Below are positions 7,240-13,552 of a stretch of DNA of 13,552 bases, piece after piece. The notes under the pieces are model-generated. The model made no database searches, was not told where the DNA came from, and saw only the letters and a list, made by a program, of their open reading frames with translations. How positions within the stretch are numbered: position 1 is the first letter of the stretch; every line of letters begins with the position of its first letter. This DNA is from Bacteroidales bacterium. GTDB lineage: Bacteria; Bacteroidota; Bacteroidia; Bacteroidales; Dysgonomonadaceae. Where the stretch lies: positions 1 through 13,552 of the forward strand of contig JAAZLV010000158.1 of NCBI GenBank assembly GCA_012799155.1, in the 5' to 3' direction. Position numbers and translations under genes: made by a program.

Positions 7240-7276
7240 CTGACTTAATCCCATCTGATGGTGGTAGTCAAGTCAG
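7240..7276 (+). repeat. Inverted repeat in the secA leader
   Basis: CTGACTT (7240-7246) and AAGTCAG (7270-7276) are perfect 7-bp inverted arms separated by 23 nt. Inside lies a small CCATC-T-GATGG palindrome (7251-7261). No T-run follows, so it is not a canonical terminator. It ends 26 nt before the secA ATG. It could be a leader structure, a weak intra-operon processing or termination site, or chance. Confidence 0.4.
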
Positions 7277-7302
7277 GTTACACTACAAATAAACAATGAA
7301 TT

Positions 7303-10608
<3,306 letters not shown>

Positions 10609-10632
10609 ATCAAAAACTGTAACAATTAAGAA

Positions 10633-10663
10633 AACAGGGGGTAATAAACTCCCTGTTTTTTTT
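10633..10663 (+). terminator. Rho-independent terminator of secA
   Basis: AACAGGGGGT (10633-10642) pairs with ACTCCCTGTT (10648-10657) through one G-T wobble. The loop is AATAA, and a run of eight T follows (10656-10663). It begins 24 nt after the secA stop codon. Confidence 0.92.
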
Positions 10664-10692
10664 GTTAAACTGCGGGAAAAGCTGTATCTTAG
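10661..10692 (+). promoter_or_regulatory. gyrA promoter, overlapping the secA terminator
   Basis: TTTG at 10661-10664, formed by the end of the terminator T-run, and TATCTTAG at 10685-10692 (one mismatch to TAnnTTTG) are separated by 20 nt. Transcription would start near 10699, leaving a leader of about 87 nt before the gyrA ATG at 10786. Confidence 0.5.
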
Positions 10693-10785
10693 TATATTGA
10701 AACGGGGACTGTTTGTTGAAATCAGAACCGTTTGAGATTAAACTACATACACTTTTTTAGAAAAAGAGAAATCACGTTTTTTCAT

Positions 10786-13329
10786 ATGATGGATCAGGAA
10801 GACAGAATCATCAAGATCAATATCGAAGATGAAATGAAATCGTCATACATCGATTACTCGATGTCTGTGATTGTTTCACGTGCTTTGCCCGACGTTCGCG
10901 ACGGGTTCAAGCCAGTACACCGCCGCATACTTTTCGGAATGTCGGAGTTAGGGAACACGCACGATAAGCCACACAAGAAATCCGCCAGGATTGTGGGTGA
11001 GGTGCTGGGTAAATACCACCCCCACGGCGACTCGTCAGTATACAATGCCATGGTACGTCTTGCTCAGGTGTGGAGCATGCGTTATACCCTGGTAGATGGT
11101 CAGGGAAATATGGGAAGTGTTGATGGTGACAGCCCCGCAGCCATGCGTTATACGGAAGCACGTTTGAACCGGCTTGCCGAAGAGATGCTGCGTGACATCG
11201 ACAAGGAGACTGTAGACTTTCAGCTCAACTTCGATGACACACTGCAGGAACCAACCGTGTTGCCAACCCGTATTCCCAACTTGCTGATCAACGGCTCCTC
11301 CGGGATTGCGGTGGGGATGGCTACCAACATTGCCCCCCACAACTTGACAGAATGTATCAATGGCATCATTGCCTACATTGACGACCGTGAAATCGATACC
11401 AAAGGATTGATGGAGCACATCAAGGCACCTGATTTCCCCACCGGATCCTTTATCTATGGTTATAAAGGTGTGGAAGAGGCATTTGAGACTGGTCGTGGTC
11501 GCATTGTGATGCGCGGTCGTGCTGAGATTGAGTCAGGCAAGACCCATGACAAGATCATCATCACCGAAATACCCTACCTGGTCAATAAGGCGGATATGAT
11601 CAAACATATTGCAGACCTGGTGTCGGACAAAAAAATTGAAGGCATCTCCAACATCAATGACGAGAGCGACCGTGACGGGATGCGCATTGTGGTGGATATC
11701 AAACGGGATGGTAACGCCAATGTGGTGCTCAACAAGCTCTACAAGCTCACGGCACTACAATCCTCGTTCAGCGTCAACAATATCGCACTGGTGAAGGGTA
11801 GGCCTGAACTGCTCACTCTCAGGCGGATGATCGAGCTCTTCGTGGAACACCGCATCGATGTGGTGATCCGCCGCACCCGATATGAACTACGCAAGGCGGA
11901 AGAGCGGGCCCACATCCTGCAGGGGCTGATCATTGCTTCCGACAACATCGACGAGGTGATTGCCATCATACGCAGCTCATCAACACCGCAGGAGGCAATT
12001 CAGCGTTTGATGGAACGGTTCGAGTTGAGTGACATCCAATCACGAGCCATCGTAGAGATGCGTCTGCGGCAGTTAACCGGTCTGGAACAGGACAAACTGC
12101 ACGCTGAATTTGAAGAGATACAAAAGCTGATCACCCACCTCAACGAGATCCTCAACAACGAGGAACTACGCATGCAGGTGATTAAGGATGAGTTGATTGA
12201 GATCCGCAATAAGTATGGTGATGAACGCCGTTCAGAAATCATCTTCGCATCGGAAGAAATGAATCCGGAAGATTTTTATGCCGATGACGAAATGGTAATC
12301 ACCATATCTCACCTGGGGTACATCAAACGGACACCATTGGTCGATTTCCACACCCAAAACAGGGGAGGGGTAGGGGCGAAGGGCTCCGACACCCGTGAGG
12401 AGGACTTCGTGGAGTATATCTATCCAGCCACCACACACAATTACATGCTCTTCTTCACGCAAAAGGGTAAATGTTATTGGCTGCGAGTCTATGAAATACC
12501 CGAAGGCACAAAAAATTCTAAGGGCAGGGCCATTCAGAATCTACTGAACATTGACCCGGATGATGCTGTAACTGCTTTTGTCAGGGTAGAAACGCTGAGC
12601 GACAAGGAGTATATCAACTCCCACTATCTCCTCTTCTGTACCCGTCAGGGGGTTATCAAGAAGACCTCTCTTGAGGCATACTCTCGACCGCGACAAAACG
12701 GAGTGAACGGCATCACCATTCGTGAAGATGACCAGGTAATCTCAGTGCGACTTACCGATGGGAACAAGCATGTGATATTGGCCAACAAGAATGGTAGAGC
12801 CATCCGGTTTGAAGAGGAAGCTGTTCGTCCAATGGGTAGAACTGCCACCGGTGTCAGGGGAATGACACTCGATGAGGATGGACAGGATGAGGTGATAGGC
12901 ATGATCTGCATGGATCCCGGTAGTGAAAATACAATCCTGGTTGTATCGGAACAGGGTTATGGAAAACGTACTTTTCTCGACGATGAGAACGGTGAACCGG
13001 TATACCGTATCACCAACCGTGGCGGTAAGGGTGTGAAGACGCTGAATGTCACTGACAAGACAGGTAAACTGGTAGCCATCAAGAGTGTGTCGGATGAGAA
13101 CGATTTAATGATTATTAACAAGTCAGGCATTACCATTCGCCTGAATATTTCCGATATTCGCACCATGGGACGTGCTACACAGGGAGTACGACTTATCAAT
13201 TTGGAAAAACGAAGTGATCAGATTGCATCGGTTTGCAAGGTGAATAGGATGGAAGAGGAATCAATTGAGGATGATGCTATTGTGGAGAATATTCCCGATG
13301 ATCCGATCATTCAGGAACCGGAAGAATGA
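10786..13329 (+). CDS. gyrA: DNA gyrase subunit A
   Basis: The breakage-reunion subunit of gyrase, which with GyrB introduces negative supercoils. It is 847 residues from the ATG at 10786 (a second ATG follows directly at 10789; an upstream in-frame TTG at 10732 would add 18 unrelated residues). With the 10786 start, numbering coincides with E. coli GyrA: the quinolone-determining region [20 protein letters not shown] has Ser83 and Asn87, and the catalytic tyrosine is Tyr122 in [10 protein letters not shown]. Residues 1-490 form the winged-helix, tower and coiled-coil core; the rest is the beta-pinwheel DNA-wrapping domain, with a GyrA box variant QNRGGVG at 524-530. The C-terminus is acidic (about 828-847, many Glu/Asp), as in other GyrA proteins. 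ParC is the main alternative, but the GyrA-box-like motif and E. coli GyrA numbering favour GyrA. Confidence 0.95.
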   Translation: MMDQEDRIIKINIEDEMKSSYIDYSMSVIVSRALPDVRDGFKPVHRRILFGMSELGNTHDKPHKKSARIVGEVLGKYHPHGDSSVYNAMVRLAQVWSMRYTLVDGQGNMGSVDGDSPAAMRYTEARLNRLAEEMLRDIDKETVDFQLNFDDTLQEPTVLPTRIPNLLINGSSGIAVGMATNIAPHNLTECINGIIAYIDDREIDTKGLMEHIKAPDFPTGSFIYGYKGVEEAFETGRGRIVMRGRAEIESGKTHDKIIITEIPYLVNKADMIKHIADLVSDKKIEGISNINDESDRDGMRIVVDIKRDGNANVVLNKLYKLTALQSSFSVNNIALVKGRPELLTLRRMIELFVEHRIDVVIRRTRYELRKAEERAHILQGLIIASDNIDEVIAIIRSSSTPQEAIQRLMERFELSDIQSRAIVEMRLRQLTGLEQDKLHAEFEEIQKLITHLNEILNNEELRMQVIKDELIEIRNKYGDERRSEIIFASEEMNPEDFYADDEMVITISHLGYIKRTPLVDFHTQNRGGVGAKGSDTREEDFVEYIYPATTHNYMLFFTQKGKCYWLRVYEIPEGTKNSKGRAIQNLLNIDPDDAVTAFVRVETLSDKEYINSHYLLFCTRQGVIKKTSLEAYSRPRQNGVNGITIREDDQVISVRLTDGNKHVILANKNGRAIRFEEEAVRPMGRTATGVRGMTLDEDGQDEVIGMICMDPGSENTILVVSEQGYGKRTFLDDENGEPVYRITNRGGKGVKTLNVTDKTGKLVAIKSVSDENDLMIINKSGITIRLNISDIRTMGRATQGVRLINLEKRSDQIASVCKVNRMEEESIEDDAIVENIPDDPIIQEPEE
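12362..12383 (+). other. Putative G-quadruplex motif within gyrA
   Basis: Four G-runs (GGGG 12362-12365, GGGG 12367-12370, GGGG 12373-12376, GGG 12381-12383) with loops of 1, 2 and 4 nt satisfy the usual G3+N1-7 rule on the coding strand. They encode the GyrA-box region. Whether it folds cannot be judged from sequence. Confidence 0.5.
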
Positions 13330-13427
13330 CACAACCGATTAAACTTTTTGCTTTTTTTCAGTCAAAAACGTACAACAGAAATAGTAACAATCAATTGCAA
13401 CAATTACACACATAAAAATTGAACAAC

Positions 13428-13552
13428 ATGAGAAAGATCCTATTCATTACAATGATGGCTGTTCTGACCAGTGGAAGCATCTTTGCACAGAAGTCGGCAT
13501 TGAAGGATGCCAAAAGAGCATTGGGTCGAGATGATCTGAATGAAGCCAGAAC
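13428..13552 (+). CDS. Secreted protein, N-terminal fragment (possible TPR protein)
   Basis: An ATG at 13428, preceded by A-rich sequence (attgaacaac), opens a frame that runs off the window after 41 codons. Residues 1-21 are a clear signal peptide (MRKILFITMMAVLTSGSIFAQ), with cleavage expected near SIFA-Q. The following KSALKDAKRALGRDDLNEA is an amphipathic helix that resembles the first helix of a tetratricopeptide array, but too little is visible to be sure. It starts 98 nt after the gyrA stop. I see no good -7 element or strong terminator in that AT-rich gap, so co-transcription with gyrA is possible. The export signal is well supported; the TPR assignment is a guess from the helix and from my recollection that TPR proteins often follow gyrA in Bacteroidales. 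Confidence 0.7.
   Translation, partial: MRKILFITMMAVLTSGSIFAQKSALKDAKRALGRDDLNEAR

Noticed and set aside
10732..10785. Upstream TTG start for gyrA
   Set aside because: It would add 18 residues without GyrA similarity, while the ATG at 10786 places the catalytic tyrosine at residue 122, as in E. coli.
13341..13374. Possible weak terminator after gyrA (TTTTTG ... CAAAAA)
   Set aside because: The stem is only six A/T-rich pairs with a 12-nt loop, and no T-run follows the second arm.

Overview
The window looks like a core-genome segment of a Bacteroidota chromosome, most likely order Bacteroidales (a Dysgonomonadaceae/Porphyromonadaceae-like lineage is an inference). Reasons: SecA is about 1100 residues with a C-terminal zinc motif; ribosomal protein L31 is the cysteine-free type; a DUF4105/Lnb-type membrane protein is present; Shine-Dalgarno sequences are largely absent; and several genes are preceded by the Bacteroidota -7 element TAnnTTTG. 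GC content appears moderate. I see no transposase, integrase, tRNA, rRNA or CRISPR array.

Layout, left to right: (1) 1-799, 3' part of tilS (tRNA-Ile lysidine synthetase). (2) 800-1157, a spacer holding a 45-codon ORF for a one-helix membrane microprotein and the serS promoter. (3) 1158-2429, serS, overlapping by 8 nt at its 3' end with convergent cinA (2422-3663, minus). (4) 3664-3947, a divergent spacer with two TATCTTTG elements pointing at rpmE2 (L31 type B, 3948-4205), which ends at a strong hairpin terminator. (5) A promoter overlapping that terminator starts a cluster: an Lnb-family lipoprotein N-acyltransferase candidate (4308-5594), a secreted alkaline-phosphatase-fold protein that has lost nearly all catalytic residues (5605-7203), and secA (7303-10608). 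(6) A second hairpin terminator whose T-run doubles as the -33 region of the gyrA promoter, then gyrA (10786-13329). (7) From 13428, the start of a secreted protein, perhaps a TPR protein, cut by the window edge.

Functionally the window combines translation (tilS, serS, rpmE2), nucleotide repair/recycling (cinA), envelope protein export and lipoprotein maturation (lnb, phosphatase-like protein, secA) and DNA topology (gyrA). It is mostly ordinary housekeeping DNA. The best candidate for something undescribed is the phosphatase-fold protein between lnb and secA: the fold is recognisable, but the nucleophile and most metal ligands are replaced, which suggests an exported pseudoenzyme with a structural or regulatory job in envelope biogenesis.
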